Notes: generated from the letters alone by a model not told the origin. DNA of 41,148 bases from Oscillospiraceae bacterium (GCA_902795345.1 CADBKO010000036.1:1-41148); one strand, 5' to 3'. Positions 25,968-34,605 are shown, numbered from the stretch's first letter. Numbers and translations: made by a program.

Positions 25968-26417
25968 TTATCGTTTCGCGCTTCGGCTCTGACCCAGATA
26001 GAAGCCGTTGGCCTTCATGATGTCCCCCAGGGCTTCCAGATACTTTTCCGACTTGTGGACGGCGAAGGCGTCCGCGTCAATGGGTATTCTTTTGGCGTCC
26101 ATCTGCCGGATGCTCCAGATATAGAGGATGTCCAGGGCGGGGATCAGGTCCGCCGCCTCCTCCGTCAGCTCGTATTCTGTGGAAGGGGGGAAGGTGTCGC
26201 TGCTGACGATGCGCCGCACCAGCCCGTCGCTGATGAGCTCCTTGAGCTGCTGGCTCAGCACCTTTTCCGAAAGAGGCAGCACCTTCAGGGTCTGGTTGAA
26301 GTGGATGGAGCCGTGGGTATAGATCTCGTGGAGGATGGTCATCTTCCATTTTCCGCCCAGGCAATGCAGCGCATAGTGATAGGGATTCGTGGGATTGGCA
26401 AAGTCCTCCCGCGCCAT
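25968..26417 (-). CDS. HxlR-family transcriptional regulator
   Basis: 149 residues with the HxlR winged-helix domain: HCLGGKWKMTILHEIY near the start, then FNQTLKVLPLSEKVLSQQLKELISDGLVRR as recognition helix and wing. One cysteine sits in the position where redox- or electrophile-sensing members carry theirs. The ATG at 26417 (MAREDF) is chosen because AAGGAGG lies upstream; the longer in-frame extension would read through the promoter region. It is divergent from the SDR operon and cotranscribed with the M16 peptidase, so it is a natural candidate to control one or both. The effector is unknown. Confidence 0.9.
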   Translation of the reverse strand: MAREDFANPTNPYHYALHCLGGKWKMTILHEIYTHGSIHFNQTLKVLPLSEKVLSQQLKELISDGLVRRIVSSDTFPPSTEYELTEEAADLIPALDILYIWSIRQMDAKRIPIDADAFAVHKSEKYLEALGDIMKANGFYLGQSRSAKR

Positions 26418-26760
26418 CGTTCTGCCGCCTCCTTTTCCGTCCGAACAGCTTCCTATATTTTCCTTTATCATACCACAGACTTTCCCTTGAGGAAATGACA
26501 AAACGACGAAATTCCGGTTCCGGATTTGTGCGTTGTGATGAAGATCCGTGGCCTTACGGGAAAAACTGCACAAAAACCGGGCTGAAAACCGCAGCGTTTC
26601 GCGGACACCAAGCGGTTACTACTTACCAAACGGTAAGGGATTGAGAAACAAGTGAGTAATTGAAAAGAGGAGAGGGTTGGGATATAGTAAATTTACATGA
26701 ACGTACATATATAAATAAAACGATATATAACGACATATCGACCAATGAAGGAGGATTACG
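26418..26760. promoter_or_regulatory. Divergent control region, HxlR gene and SDR operon
   Basis: 343 bases without a gene. An inverted repeat CTTACC-AAAC-GGTAAG (26622-26637) lies 22 bases upstream of a good rightward promoter, TTGAAA (26660-26665), 17-base spacer, TATAGT (26683-26688). A second inverted pair CGATAT/ATATCG lies just before the SDR ribosome site. The first palindrome is a plausible HxlR operator. No clear leftward promoter with correct spacing was found. Confidence 0.55.
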
Positions 26761-27555
26761 ATGGTAGCGGTAGAAAGAAATTTCGTGAACAACATGTTTT
26801 CCGTGGCGGGCAAGGTGGCCCTGGTCACCGGCGCCACGGGCGCCCTGGGCTGCGTCCTGAGCAAGGCTTACGGCTATGCCGGGGCCAAGGTCTTTATGAC
26901 CGGCCGCAACGAAGCCAAGCTGAAGGCCCTGGAGGAGGAATTCAAGGCCGAGGGCATCGACTGCGCCTGGTTCGTGGCGGACCCCGCCAAGGAAGAGGAC
27001 GTGAAGGCCTGCATCGCCGCCTGCGTGGAAAAATACGGCGAAGTGAACATCCTGGCGGTGTGCCACGGCTTCAACAAGCCCGCCAGCGTCCTGGACCAGA
27101 GCGTGGAGGAATGGCAGTACATCATGGACGCCGATTGCAAGAGCGTCTACATCGTCACGAAGTTCGTGGCAGAGCAGATGGTCAAGCAGGGTAAGGGCGG
27201 CAAAATGGTCATCACCACCTCCCAGCGCAGTAAGCGGGGCATGGCGGGCTACACCGGCTACTGCACCTCCAAGGGCGGCGCTGACCTGATGGTCAACTGC
27301 CTGGCTGCCGACCTCACCGCCAAGTACAAGATCAACGTCAATTCCATCTGCCCCACCGTGTTCCGCAGCGACCTGACGGAGTGGATGTTTGACCCCGAAA
27401 GCCAGGTCTACAAAAACTTCCTGAACCGGGAACCCGTGGGAAGACTGGCCGAGCCCAGCGATTTCGTGGGCTATGCCCTGTTCCTTTCCTCCGCCGCTTC
27501 GGACTATATCACCGGCGCTAACTGCGACTGCTCCGGCGGCTATCTGGTGGTGTAA
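26761..27555 (+). CDS. Short-chain dehydrogenase/reductase
   Basis: 264 residues, classical SDR. The Rossmann motif TGATGALG is near residue 24 and the catalytic Tyr167 and Lys171 are in GYCTSKGG. The active-site serine is in ITTSQRS, and the C-terminal [13 protein letters not shown] is typical. Gluconate 5-dehydrogenase and 3-oxoacyl reductase are the nearest general types. It oxidises or reduces a hydroxyl/keto group with NAD(P). AAGGAGG precedes the ATG. First gene of a four-gene operon, three bases ahead of the next. Confidence 0.9.
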   Translation: MVAVERNFVNNMFSVAGKVALVTGATGALGCVLSKAYGYAGAKVFMTGRNEAKLKALEEEFKAEGIDCAWFVADPAKEEDVKACIAACVEKYGEVNILAVCHGFNKPASVLDQSVEEWQYIMDADCKSVYIVTKFVAEQMVKQGKGGKMVITTSQRSKRGMAGYTGYCTSKGGADLMVNCLAADLTAKYKINVNSICPTVFRSDLTEWMFDPESQVYKNFLNREPVGRLAEPSDFVGYALFLSSAASDYITGANCDCSGGYLVV

Positions 27556-27558
27556 GCC

Positions 27559-28488
27559 GTGAAGGAGATCAAAAATATCCTCATCGCCGGCGGCGGCATG
27601 ATGGGGAAAAACATCGCCTTCGTCTTCACGAAGAATCCCGCCTATCAGGTGGGCGTCTATGACATGAAGGAGGTGGACGTGGCCGCCGGCATCCGGCAGA
27701 ATACGGCGGAGCTGGTCGCCAAAGGCGTGCTGGACAGCGCGGAGTTGGAGGAGCGCCTCAGCCGCGTCTCCTTCACCACGGACAAAGCCAGCCCCCTGCT
27801 GTCCCGGGCGGACCTTGTGGTGGAAGCGGTGTTCGAGGATATGGATGTGAAGCGGCAGACCTTCGCCATGCTGGAGGAGCGCTGCCGGGAGGACACCATC
27901 TTCTGCACCAATTCCAGCGTCATGAGCCCCAGCCTCATCAGCCGGGACCTCCGCAAGCGCGACCGCTTCGTGGGAACCCACTTCTGGAATCCCGGCCACC
28001 TGATCCCCCTGGTGGAGGTGGTGAAATCCGACGCCACTTCCGACGAGACCGCCCAGACCGTCATGGAGGTGCTGGCGGGCGTGGGGAAGGAGCCGGTCCT
28101 CTGCAAGAAGGATGTGCCCGGCTTCATCGCCAACCGGATGCAGCATGCCCTGTGGCGGGAGGCCATCAGCATCGTGGAAAACGGGATCGCCGACGCCGAG
28201 ACCGTGGACAAGGCCGTGAAGTATTCCTTCGGCCTCCGCCTGCCCCAGCTGGGCCCCCTGGAGAATGCGGACATGGTGGGCATGGACCTGACCTGGAGCA
28301 TCCACGATTATATTTTGCAGTATCTGGAGGATTCCCACCGGCCCTCGCCCCTGCTGGAGCAGCTCAAAGCCGAGGGAAAGCAGGGCTTCAAGACTGGGGA
28401 GGGCTTCCGCAAGTGGACCCCGGAGGAGGTGCAGGCCTGCAACTCCGACCTCAATGCGTATCTGATCAAAATGCTTTACGGGAAATAA
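27559..28488 (+). CDS. 3-hydroxyacyl-CoA dehydrogenase-family protein
   Basis: 309 residues with an N-terminal NAD domain (ILIAGGGMMGKNIAFVF) and the 3HCDH C-terminal domain (PGFIANRMQHALWREA, then GPLENADMVGMDLTWSI). NSSVMSPSLIS and THFWNPGHLIPLVEVV follow the family pattern. Members act on 3-hydroxyacyl-CoA, L-carnitine or L-gulonate. The histidine and FWNP signature fits, but the substrate is open. The start is GTG at 27559, three bases after the SDR stop, with only a weak ribosome site, so it depends on coupling. Confidence 0.88.
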   Translation: MKEIKNILIAGGGMMGKNIAFVFTKNPAYQVGVYDMKEVDVAAGIRQNTAELVAKGVLDSAELEERLSRVSFTTDKASPLLSRADLVVEAVFEDMDVKRQTFAMLEERCREDTIFCTNSSVMSPSLISRDLRKRDRFVGTHFWNPGHLIPLVEVVKSDATSDETAQTVMEVLAGVGKEPVLCKKDVPGFIANRMQHALWREAISIVENGIADAETVDKAVKYSFGLRLPQLGPLENADMVGMDLTWSIHDYILQYLEDSHRPSPLLEQLKAEGKQGFKTGEGFRKWTPEEVQACNSDLNAYLIKMLYGK

Positions 28489-28510
28489 TTACTAAAGGGA
28501 GGATAACCAC

Positions 28511-29524
28511 ATGGCAAAGACCGTATTCATCGACCTGACTCACCCCTTCAGCGCGGAGATCCCCCGCTGGCCCTATTTCGACAAGCCCGTGATCGACAAC
28601 CAGCACACCATGGCCAAGGGCGGCGTGCTGACCCAGAAGATCACCTGCACCATGCACACCGGCACCCACTGCGACGCCCCCCGGCACGTCATGGAGTATG
28701 AGTTCGACGGCCGCCGCGCCCGCTACACCCATGAGATGCCCATCGACGCCTACACCGGCCAGGCCGTGGTGCTGAAGATCGACATCGAGCCCTGGGGCCT
28801 CATCACCGACAAGCACCTGGACGACGCCTGCAAGAAATACGGCGTCGATCAGAAGAAGCTCAAGGGCAAGATCATCTGCCTCAACACCGGCATGCACCGC
28901 CTCTTCGACGACACCAAGGCCTATTATCACTACGCCGCCGGCACCGGCATCGAGGCGGGCAAGTGGTTCGTGAAGAACAAGGTCAAGTGCGTGGCCATGG
29001 ACTCCCAGGCTCTGGACCATCCGCTGCACACCGCCATGGGCAACAACGGCATGACCCGCATGAACCTGCTGGGCGCCACCGGCAAGCCCATCACCGAGGA
29101 ATACATCGAGCTCTTCGGCGAGGAGGCCTATGCCAAGTTCGATAAATTCACCTACATCAAGCTCTATGGCGAGAAGGCTTATCATGACTACGCCGGCGAC
29201 CTGGAGGACATCGGCGTATGGGGCACCTGGGAGCCCTGCCACAAGGAGATGCTGGGCCACGGCATCGTGGGCGTGGAGAACCTGGGCGGCGATCTGGACA
29301 AGATCATCCCCGGCCGCTGGTTCCGCTTCAACTGCTTCCCCCTGCGCTGGTATCTGGGCGACGGAAGCATGGCCCGCGTGGCGGCGGAAGTGGACGAGAA
29401 GGACATCGACCCCAGCGTGCCCGACCGCACCTATGCCTACGGCGGCACCGGCTACGGCTTCCCCGAGGGCAACGGCGACAGCGCCCTGGAGTACATGCAG
29501 AAGCTGTTCTCCCGCAAGAAGTAA
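28511..29524 (+). CDS. Cyclase-family (kynurenine-formamidase-like) metal hydrolase
   Basis: 337 residues of the PF04199 cyclase family. DLTHPFSAEIPRWP opens the fold, and the metal-binding motif HTGTHCDAP places His49, His53 and Asp55. A further His and Glu follow. Members hydrolyse amides, esters or rings (kynurenine formamidase, isatin hydrolase). It is longer than the usual 210-260 residues, with an extended C-terminal half. AAAGGGAGG precedes the ATG. It lies between dehydrogenase and BKACE genes, so it may hydrolyse an early intermediate of the same pathway. Confidence 0.88.
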   Translation: MAKTVFIDLTHPFSAEIPRWPYFDKPVIDNQHTMAKGGVLTQKITCTMHTGTHCDAPRHVMEYEFDGRRARYTHEMPIDAYTGQAVVLKIDIEPWGLITDKHLDDACKKYGVDQKKLKGKIICLNTGMHRLFDDTKAYYHYAAGTGIEAGKWFVKNKVKCVAMDSQALDHPLHTAMGNNGMTRMNLLGATGKPITEEYIELFGEEAYAKFDKFTYIKLYGEKAYHDYAGDLEDIGVWGTWEPCHKEMLGHGIVGVENLGGDLDKIIPGRWFRFNCFPLRWYLGDGSMARVAAEVDEKDIDPSVPDRTYAYGGTGYGFPEGNGDSALEYMQKLFSRKK

Positions 29525-29535
29525 GGGAGGCAGCC

Positions 29536-30372
29536 ATGGCAAAAACCATCATCACCGTGGCCACCACCGGCGCGTGGCCCAAGAAGGAAAATAATCCCAA
29601 TGTGCCCATGACCCCGGCGGAGATCGCCGAGGACGTCTATGACTGCTGGCTGGCGGGGGCTGCCATCGCCCACCTCCACATGCGGGACGACGAGGGCAAC
29701 GGCACCATGAACAAGGATAAGTTCGCGGAAACGGTGAGCCTCCTACGGAAGAACCACCCCGACTGCGACGTGGTGCTGAATATGACCACCTCCGGCGACC
29801 TCTATGCCACCGACGAGACCCGGCAGGCCCATCTGGAGCTGCTCCGTCCCGAAATGGCTTCCTATGACTGCGGTAGTATGAACTGGATGAACAACGCCCT
29901 GTTCATCAACTCCCCCCAGTTCCTGGAGGAGCTGGGAAAGCATATGCAGGAGTGGGGCGTGAAGCCGGAAGTGGAGGCCTTCGACCCCGGCATGATCGCC
30001 AACGCCGCCTATTATCTGAAAAAGGGCGTGCTGAAGGCCCCCCTCCATTTCCAGTTCTGCATGGGCTGCGCCAACGGCATCCCCGGCAGCATGAAGAACC
30101 TGATCTTCATGAAGGAGACCATGGAATCCCTGTGTCCCGGCTCCACCTGGAGCACCTTCGGGGTGGGCCGCAGCGCCATGGAAATGCTCTACGGGGCCGT
30201 GGCCCTGGGCGGGCATATCCGGGTGGGCATGGAGGACAATGTGCTCTATGCCAAGGGCAAGCTGGCCGACTCTAACCGGCAATTCGTGGAGCGGGCCGCC
30301 CGCGTGATCCGGGAATACGGCAACGAGGTGGCCACCAGCAATGAAGCCCGGGAGATCCTGGGCCTGGGCTGA
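29536..30372 (+). CDS. BKACE beta-keto acid cleavage enzyme (DUF849)
   Basis: 278 residues. BKACE enzymes are zinc TIM barrels that condense a beta-keto acid with acetyl-CoA and split it into acetoacetyl-CoA and a shortened product; the founding member acts on 3-keto-5-aminohexanoate in lysine fermentation. HLHMRDDEG (His46, His48) supplies zinc ligands, MTTSGD and GHIRVGMEDN are family motifs. AAGGGAGG precedes the ATG at 29536. Without the other lysine-fermentation genes nearby, the substrate is probably another beta-keto acid produced by the neighbouring dehydrogenases. Confidence 0.9.
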   Translation: MAKTIITVATTGAWPKKENNPNVPMTPAEIAEDVYDCWLAGAAIAHLHMRDDEGNGTMNKDKFAETVSLLRKNHPDCDVVLNMTTSGDLYATDETRQAHLELLRPEMASYDCGSMNWMNNALFINSPQFLEELGKHMQEWGVKPEVEAFDPGMIANAAYYLKKGVLKAPLHFQFCMGCANGIPGSMKNLIFMKETMESLCPGSTWSTFGVGRSAMEMLYGAVALGGHIRVGMEDNVLYAKGKLADSNRQFVERAARVIREYGNEVATSNEAREILGLG

Positions 30373-30447
30373 TACGATTCTTTGATCAAAATGCGGCAGC
30401 CCTTCACGTTGGACATTCATCCGCAATCACCATGATTGTCTGCATAA

Positions 30448-30490
30448 AAATGGAAAGCCCTGCGGATCCGTTCCGCAGGGCTTTCCATTT
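30448..30490 (+). terminator. Terminator of the BKACE operon
   Basis: Perfect 19-bp stem: arms 30448-30466 (AAATGGAAAGCCCTGCGGA) and 30472-30490 with a five-base loop. It ends in CATTT. A small hairpin CAATCA/TGATTG (30424-30438) precedes it. Confidence 0.88.
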
Positions 30491-30581
30491 GGTAAAGTAT
30501 AAGTATACGAAAAGTAGAATATACTGTGCATATTTACTGAAAGCTTCACAGCAGAAGCAAATAATTAGTCAAATCGTCCAC

Positions 30582-30610
30582 TTGAAAGCCCGGGGATGAT
30601 TGAGTATATT
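30582..30610 (+). promoter_or_regulatory. Promoter of the riboswitch-controlled ABC operon
   Basis: TTGAAA (30582-30587), a 17-base spacer and TATATT (30605-30610). Transcription would begin near 30617, about 35 bases ahead of the riboswitch P1 helix. Confidence 0.7.
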
Positions 30611-30639
30611 GATAATGGATGATCCCACCGGGGATGATC

Positions 30640-30850
30640 CGACAACTGAATCAAACGGATCGAGTGACCGGCGGCCGACGCTGCCGGGAAAGAGGGAATC
30701 AGGTGCGAAACCTGAGCGAACCGGTCAATGTAACGGGTATTCCGTCCCCCGATATATGTATCGCACGCCATTGTGGGAGACCATGAGAAGGCGGGGGCGG
30801 GAGCTGGATCCCGGAGCCATGAAACCTGCTCTGTCCGGATGCTTGAGTAC
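30640..30850 (+). ncRNA. Cobalamin (B12) riboswitch
   Basis: Aptamer motifs appear in order with fitting spacing. P1 pairs TCAA and CGGA (30651-30659) with TCCG and TTGA (30834-30846). GGGAATC lies at 30694. The B12-box stem TCAGG/CCTGA closes loop TGCGAAA (30699-30715) and is followed by GTCAATGTAACGG. GCCATTG (30767) and GAGAAGGC (30785) match GCCACTG and GGGAAGGC. AGCCATGAAACCTGC (30815-30829) matches the signature AGYCAGGAGACCTGC. The deviations are mild. It sits in a 609-base gap before a nickel/peptide-type ABC operon. Known members bind adenosyl- or hydroxocobalamin and shut off expression; which form is bound here is not clear. Confidence 0.85.
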
Positions 30851-30895
30851 AAGCCTCCGAGTTAGGCTGTCTTGAGATGAAGTGAGTTTCCGCGC

Positions 30896-30980
30896 GAAGG
30901 CCCTTTGGCCGGTCGCGTCTGGATTGCTGCACCCAGGGCTCCTTCTTTTCCGTTTGATTTGGAAAAGAAAGGAGTTTTTT
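30896..30980 (+). terminator. Riboswitch expression platform: terminator overlapping the ribosome site
   Basis: The stem from 30939-30951 pairs with 30961-30974 (13 bp plus a bulge) and runs into six T (30975-30980), one base before the ATG. The 3' arm contains AAAGGAG, the ribosome site of the first gene, so the hairpin can block both transcription and translation. GAAGGCCCT (30896-30904) can instead pair with AGGGCTCCTTC (30935-30945), taking the 5' arm away: a likely antiterminator. Confidence 0.75.
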
Positions 30981-30981
30981 C

Positions 30982-32742
30982 ATGAAAAGAATCCTTGCGC
31001 TCACGCTGGCGCTCCTGCTTTGCATCGGCCTCTTTGCCGGCTGCTCGGGGGAGACGAAGAATAACGGAGGCACGGCCCCCACGGCTGCGCCGACCCAGCA
31101 GCCCTCCGGTGGCGAAAGCGCCCCCACGGCTGCGCCGACCCAGCAGCCCTCCGGCGGCGAAACCGCCCCCACGGAAGCGCCTGCGCCGGAAGGCCCCAAG
31201 CATGTGGCCAATCTGATCGTCGGCACCACGGCGGCCAACAATACCTTCAATATGACCGGCCAGAAGGACGCCTTCGGCCGCATGAACTACAATGGCCTGA
31301 CCCAGGGCAACTTCGTTTACCGGGATGAAAACGGCGATCTGAAGCCCTATTTCTTCGAGAGCTACCAGATCTCCGAGGACGGCACCGTGCTGGACTTCAC
31401 CTGGCATGAGGGCGCGATCTGGCATGACGGACAGCCCGTCACCGCCGACGACATCGTGTTCTCCTTCGAGTATATGCGGGATGTGAAGAAGGTCGGCAGT
31501 CTCTCCAACCTGGTGAATATCGAGATCCTGGGGGATCATGCTGGCCGCCTCACCTTCTCCCACCCTGATGTGTATTACTGGATGAATACCTCCGTCATGA
31601 ACACCTCCTGCGTCTATGCCAAGCATATCTGGGAGGGTGTGACGGATTATTCCAGCGTCACCGGGCCCGAGGCCGCCATCGGCTGCGGCCCCTTCAAGCT
31701 GGTCTCCTATGATCTGGATTCCCAGACCTCCGTGTATGAGGCCGTGCCCGAGAATGCCTTCCTGGGTGAGATCACCGTGGACAAGGTCACCGTCCAGTCC
31801 TATGCGGACCAGGCGTCCCTGATGATGGCCATGGCCAACGGCGAATGCGACGCCTATTACACCTATGCCAGCCCCATCGACGCCACTTTGATCGACTCCT
31901 TCACCGGAATGCCCGACCTGGATCTGGGGGAGAGCCCCTTCGCCGGCAGCTATCAGATGCTCTTCGGCTGCAGCCGCGCCCCCGGCGATGACGTGGATTT
32001 CCGTCAGGCCATCGCCTATGCCATCGACTATCCCACCGCAGCTACCACCATCAACGGCGAATACGGCCGGCCCTCCAACCGGGGCGTGCTGAATCCCTCC
32101 ATCAAGGGCTTTGACAGCTCCATCGCCATGCTGGAGTACGATCCCGAGACCGCCAAGAGCATGCTGGAGGCGGCGGGCTACAAGGACGTCAACGGCGACG
32201 GCTGGCGGGAAGCCCCCGACGGCAGCGCCATCGATCTGAGTGTGATCCCTCAGTACAGCTCCAATATGGAGGTCCGCTCCCGCCTGGGCGAGACGGTGGT
32301 CGCCTCCCTGAAGGCCGTGGGCGTCAACTGCCATATCGACGAGGAGGCCATCTCCAACAGTGAGATCTGGGAGGACAAGGTCACCAAGGAGGACTACGAT
32401 ATTTCCATCACCTTCTGTACCTCCGGCATGTCCTACTCCACCCCCTTCCGCTACATGCTGGCGGAACTGCGGGAGGGCGACAGCGGCTGGCACTGGGGCT
32501 CCTACCACAGCCAGGAGCTAAAGGATTACTACTACGCCATGACCGAGGCCATCAACGACGAGGCCTATCTGGAAAACAGCAAAAAGCTGCAGCATCTGGC
32601 GGACGACGAAATGTTCGCGTTGACCTTCGCCTGGCAGACTTCCTTCTTCCCCTTCCGCACCGATAAGATCGAGAACTGGGGCAACTGGAAGAGCTGGGGC
32701 GTCATCAATTCCGAGACCTGGTTCCGCATCACCGCGAAATAA
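30982..32742 (+). CDS. ABC transporter substrate-binding lipoprotein, family 5
   Basis: 586 residues. A lipoprotein signal with lipobox LFAGC places the lipid cysteine near residue 22. It is followed by a Pro/Thr/Gln linker containing a 15-residue tandem repeat, then a family-5 (peptide/nickel) binding fold. Typical pieces are YFFESYQISEDGTVLDFTW, WHDGQPVTADDIVFSFEY and FRQAIAYAIDY. Family members bind di- and oligopeptides, nickel, cobalt or metal chelates, heme or sugars, and the ligand cannot be read from sequence. It is the first gene after the cobalamin riboswitch. An intercistronic hairpin separates it from the permease gene, as is usual for highly expressed binding proteins. Confidence 0.93.
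   Translation: MKRILALTLALLLCIGLFAGCSGETKNNGGTAPTAAPTQQPSGGESAPTAAPTQQPSGGETAPTEAPAPEGPKHVANLIVGTTAANNTFNMTGQKDAFGRMNYNGLTQGNFVYRDENGDLKPYFFESYQISEDGTVLDFTWHEGAIWHDGQPVTADDIVFSFEYMRDVKKVGSLSNLVNIEILGDHAGRLTFSHPDVYYWMNTSVMNTSCVYAKHIWEGVTDYSSVTGPEAAIGCGPFKLVSYDLDSQTSVYEAVPENAFLGEITVDKVTVQSYADQASLMMAMANGECDAYYTYASPIDATLIDSFTGMPDLDLGESPFAGSYQMLFGCSRAPGDDVDFRQAIAYAIDYPTAATTINGEYGRPSNRGVLNPSIKGFDSSIAMLEYDPETAKSMLEAAGYKDVNGDGWREAPDGSAIDLSVIPQYSSNMEVRSRLGETVVASLKAVGVNCHIDEEAISNSEIWEDKVTKEDYDISITFCTSGMSYSTPFRYMLAELREGDSGWHWGSYHSQELKDYYYAMTEAINDEAYLENSKKLQHLADDEMFALTFAWQTSFFPFRTDKIENWGNWKSWGVINSETWFRITAK
31076..31165 (+). repeat. 45-bp tandem repeat in lipoprotein linker
   Basis: Two copies of a 45-base unit (31076-31120 and 31121-31165) that differ at two positions, encoding APTAAPTQQPSGGE plus one residue. 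It forms the flexible tether between the lipid anchor and the binding domain. Confidence 0.9.
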
Positions 32743-32751
32743 GGAGATCAC

Positions 32752-32784
32752 GCATACAGCCCGGCTTCGCGCCGGGCTGTATGC
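32752..32784 (+). repeat. Intercistronic hairpin after the binding-protein gene
   Basis: Perfect 14-bp inverted repeat GCATACAGCCCGGC/GCCGGGCTGTATGC with loop TTCGC. There is no T-run, so it is more likely an mRNA-stabilising or partial attenuating hairpin than a full terminator. Confidence 0.8.
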
Positions 32785-32805
32785 AAATCCGGAGGAGGCA
32801 CGACC

Positions 32806-33798
32806 TTGCTTCTGCACGTCACGAAAAAAGTGCTGATCGCCATCCTCACCATCTGGCTGATCATCACCATCAGCTTCGTGCTGGTCCACACCATGCCCGG
32901 AGATCCCATCATCTTCCTCATCGGAGAAGAGGAGTATTACTACCTCCTGGACAACGACCCGGCCTATCTGGATCAGCTCATCGAGAAATACGGACTGAAC
33001 GACGACATGGGGACCCAATACGCCCGGTATATGCGGAGCGTGGCGACCCTGGATTTCGGCGAATCCTATTCCAATCACAAGCCGGTGCTGGAGAATTTCC
33101 TTTCCGCCGCCAAGTGGACCCTGCGCCTCTCGATCCCCACCCTGATCGTCGCCTGCTTTCTGGGGGCGGTCCTGGGCATCCATGCGGGCATCCACCCCGG
33201 TGGCCGCTTCGATCGGATCACCACCCCCATTTTCCTGGTGCTGAACACCATCCCCTCCAACTGCCTGAGCCTCCTGCTGCTGATCCTTTTCGCCTATAAG
33301 CTGAAATGGGTCCCCATCAACGGGATGGTCTCGCCGGGCGTCATGGGAGCGGCGCGCACCGCCAGCATCCTGCACCATATGGCGCTGCCGCTCTTCATCC
33401 TCATCATCTTCCGCACCTCCGGGGATTTCATGCTGATGAAAAGCACCGTGAGCCAGATCCGCTCGGAGGAATATGTGTTGACCGCCCGTTCCAAGGGCAT
33501 CGGCCGGCAGAAGGTGCTGTTTCGCCATGTGCTGAAAAATGCCCTGGTCCCCTATTCCACCTCCCTGTGCATGCAGCTGGGCAGCCTCCTTTCGGGCAGC
33601 ATGATCGTGGAGGTGGTCTTCGGCTGGAAGGGGATGGGACAGATGATGTATACCGCCGTTTCCAACCGGGATTTCGCCACGGCCCAGTTCTGCTTCCTGC
33701 TCTCGGCCGTCTGCGTCGTCCTTTCCAACCTGCTTGGGGATATCGTCAATGCCGCCATCGATCCCAGGATCCGAAGGGAGGCGGGGGCCGATGACTAA
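32806..33798 (+). CDS. ABC transporter permease, DppB/NikB type
   Basis: 330 residues with six or so membrane helices. The first helix, KVLIAILTIWLIITISFVLVHTMPGDP, is typical of the DppB/NikB branch. The EAA-loop, which docks the ATPase, is at EYVLTARSKGIGRQKVLFRHVLKNAL. It starts with TTG at 32806; GGAGGAGG lies eight bases upstream and no ATG fits. The 3' end overlaps the next permease gene by eight bases. Full length for the family. Confidence 0.93.
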   Translation: MLLHVTKKVLIAILTIWLIITISFVLVHTMPGDPIIFLIGEEEYYYLLDNDPAYLDQLIEKYGLNDDMGTQYARYMRSVATLDFGESYSNHKPVLENFLSAAKWTLRLSIPTLIVACFLGAVLGIHAGIHPGGRFDRITTPIFLVLNTIPSNCLSLLLLILFAYKLKWVPINGMVSPGVMGAARTASILHHMALPLFILIIFRTSGDFMLMKSTVSQIRSEEYVLTARSKGIGRQKVLFRHVLKNALVPYSTSLCMQLGSLLSGSMIVEVVFGWKGMGQMMYTAVSNRDFATAQFCFLLSAVCVVLSNLLGDIVNAAIDPRIRREAGADD

Positions 33799-34594
33799 GC
33801 TGAAAAGCAACAAGGCCATGCTGGCGGGCCTGGTCATCATCGCGTTTTTCGTCCTGGTGGCCTGCCTGGCGGATCTGCTCTCCCCCTATGATCCCTCCGC
33901 CCTGGGCGTGGCTTACCAGAAGCCCAGCGCCGAGCATCTGCTGGGAACCAACGACCTGGGACAGGATATCTTCAGCGAGATGATCTACGGCGTCCGGGTC
34001 TCCCTCTTCCTGGGGATCTTCTCCGCCCTGATCGTTACCTTCGTGGGCTCCACCCTGGCGCTGATCGCCGGGTATTACGGCGGCGCGGCCGACCGGATCA
34101 TCTGCGCACTCACGGATATCGCCATGGCCGTCCCCTCCCTGCCCCTGACGCTGCTGCTCATCGCCTATCTGAAAAGCGGCGTGTTCAGCCTGGTGCTGGC
34201 CATCAGCATCACCGCCTGGACCGGCACCGCCCGCATCCTCCGCTCCCGGGTGCGGCAGATCTGCCAGCTGCCCTATATCAAGATCGAGAAGACCCTGGGG
34301 GTGAAAACGCCGGTGATCCTGTTCCGCCATGTGCTGCCCAATCTGAAGGATATCCTGCTGACCCGCATGGCCCTGTCGGTTTCCGGCGCCATGATGACGG
34401 AATCGGGCCTGAGCTTTCTGGGCCTGGGCACCTATGGGCAGAAGAGCTGGGGCAATATCCTGCATTTCGCCTTTTTCCGCAACAGCATCCTCCGGGGCCA
34501 GGTCTGGTGGTATCTGCCGCCGATCATCTGCATCTGCGTGGCGGTGATGGGCTTCATGCTCGTGGGCTACTATGGGCAGCAGAAGAAGGATTAG
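33791..34594 (+). CDS. ABC transporter permease, DppC/NikC type
   Basis: 267 residues with about six membrane helices. HLLGTNDLGQDIFSEMIYGVRVSL is the DppC/NikC hallmark, and the EAA-loop is YIKIEKTLGVKTPVILFRHVLPN. GGGAGGCGGGGGCCG precedes the ATG at 33791, which lies inside the end of the other permease gene. Pairs with the 32806-33798 product to form the membrane channel. Confidence 0.93.
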   Translation: MTKLKSNKAMLAGLVIIAFFVLVACLADLLSPYDPSALGVAYQKPSAEHLLGTNDLGQDIFSEMIYGVRVSLFLGIFSALIVTFVGSTLALIAGYYGGAADRIICALTDIAMAVPSLPLTLLLIAYLKSGVFSLVLAISITAWTGTARILRSRVRQICQLPYIKIEKTLGVKTPVILFRHVLPNLKDILLTRMALSVSGAMMTESGLSFLGLGTYGQKSWGNILHFAFFRNSILRGQVWWYLPPIICICVAVMGFMLVGYYGQQKKD

Positions 34595-34605
34595 GAGGCC
34601 GGGAT

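Noticed and set aside
30600..30875. 91-codon open frame in the gap before the ABC operon
   Set aside because: It coincides with the cobalamin riboswitch; no ribosome site and no protein-like composition.
30640..30981. T-box or peptide-specific leader instead of a B12 riboswitch
   Set aside because: No T-box sequence or specifier loop; the B12-box and AGCCATGAAACCTGC signature fit cobalamin riboswitches.
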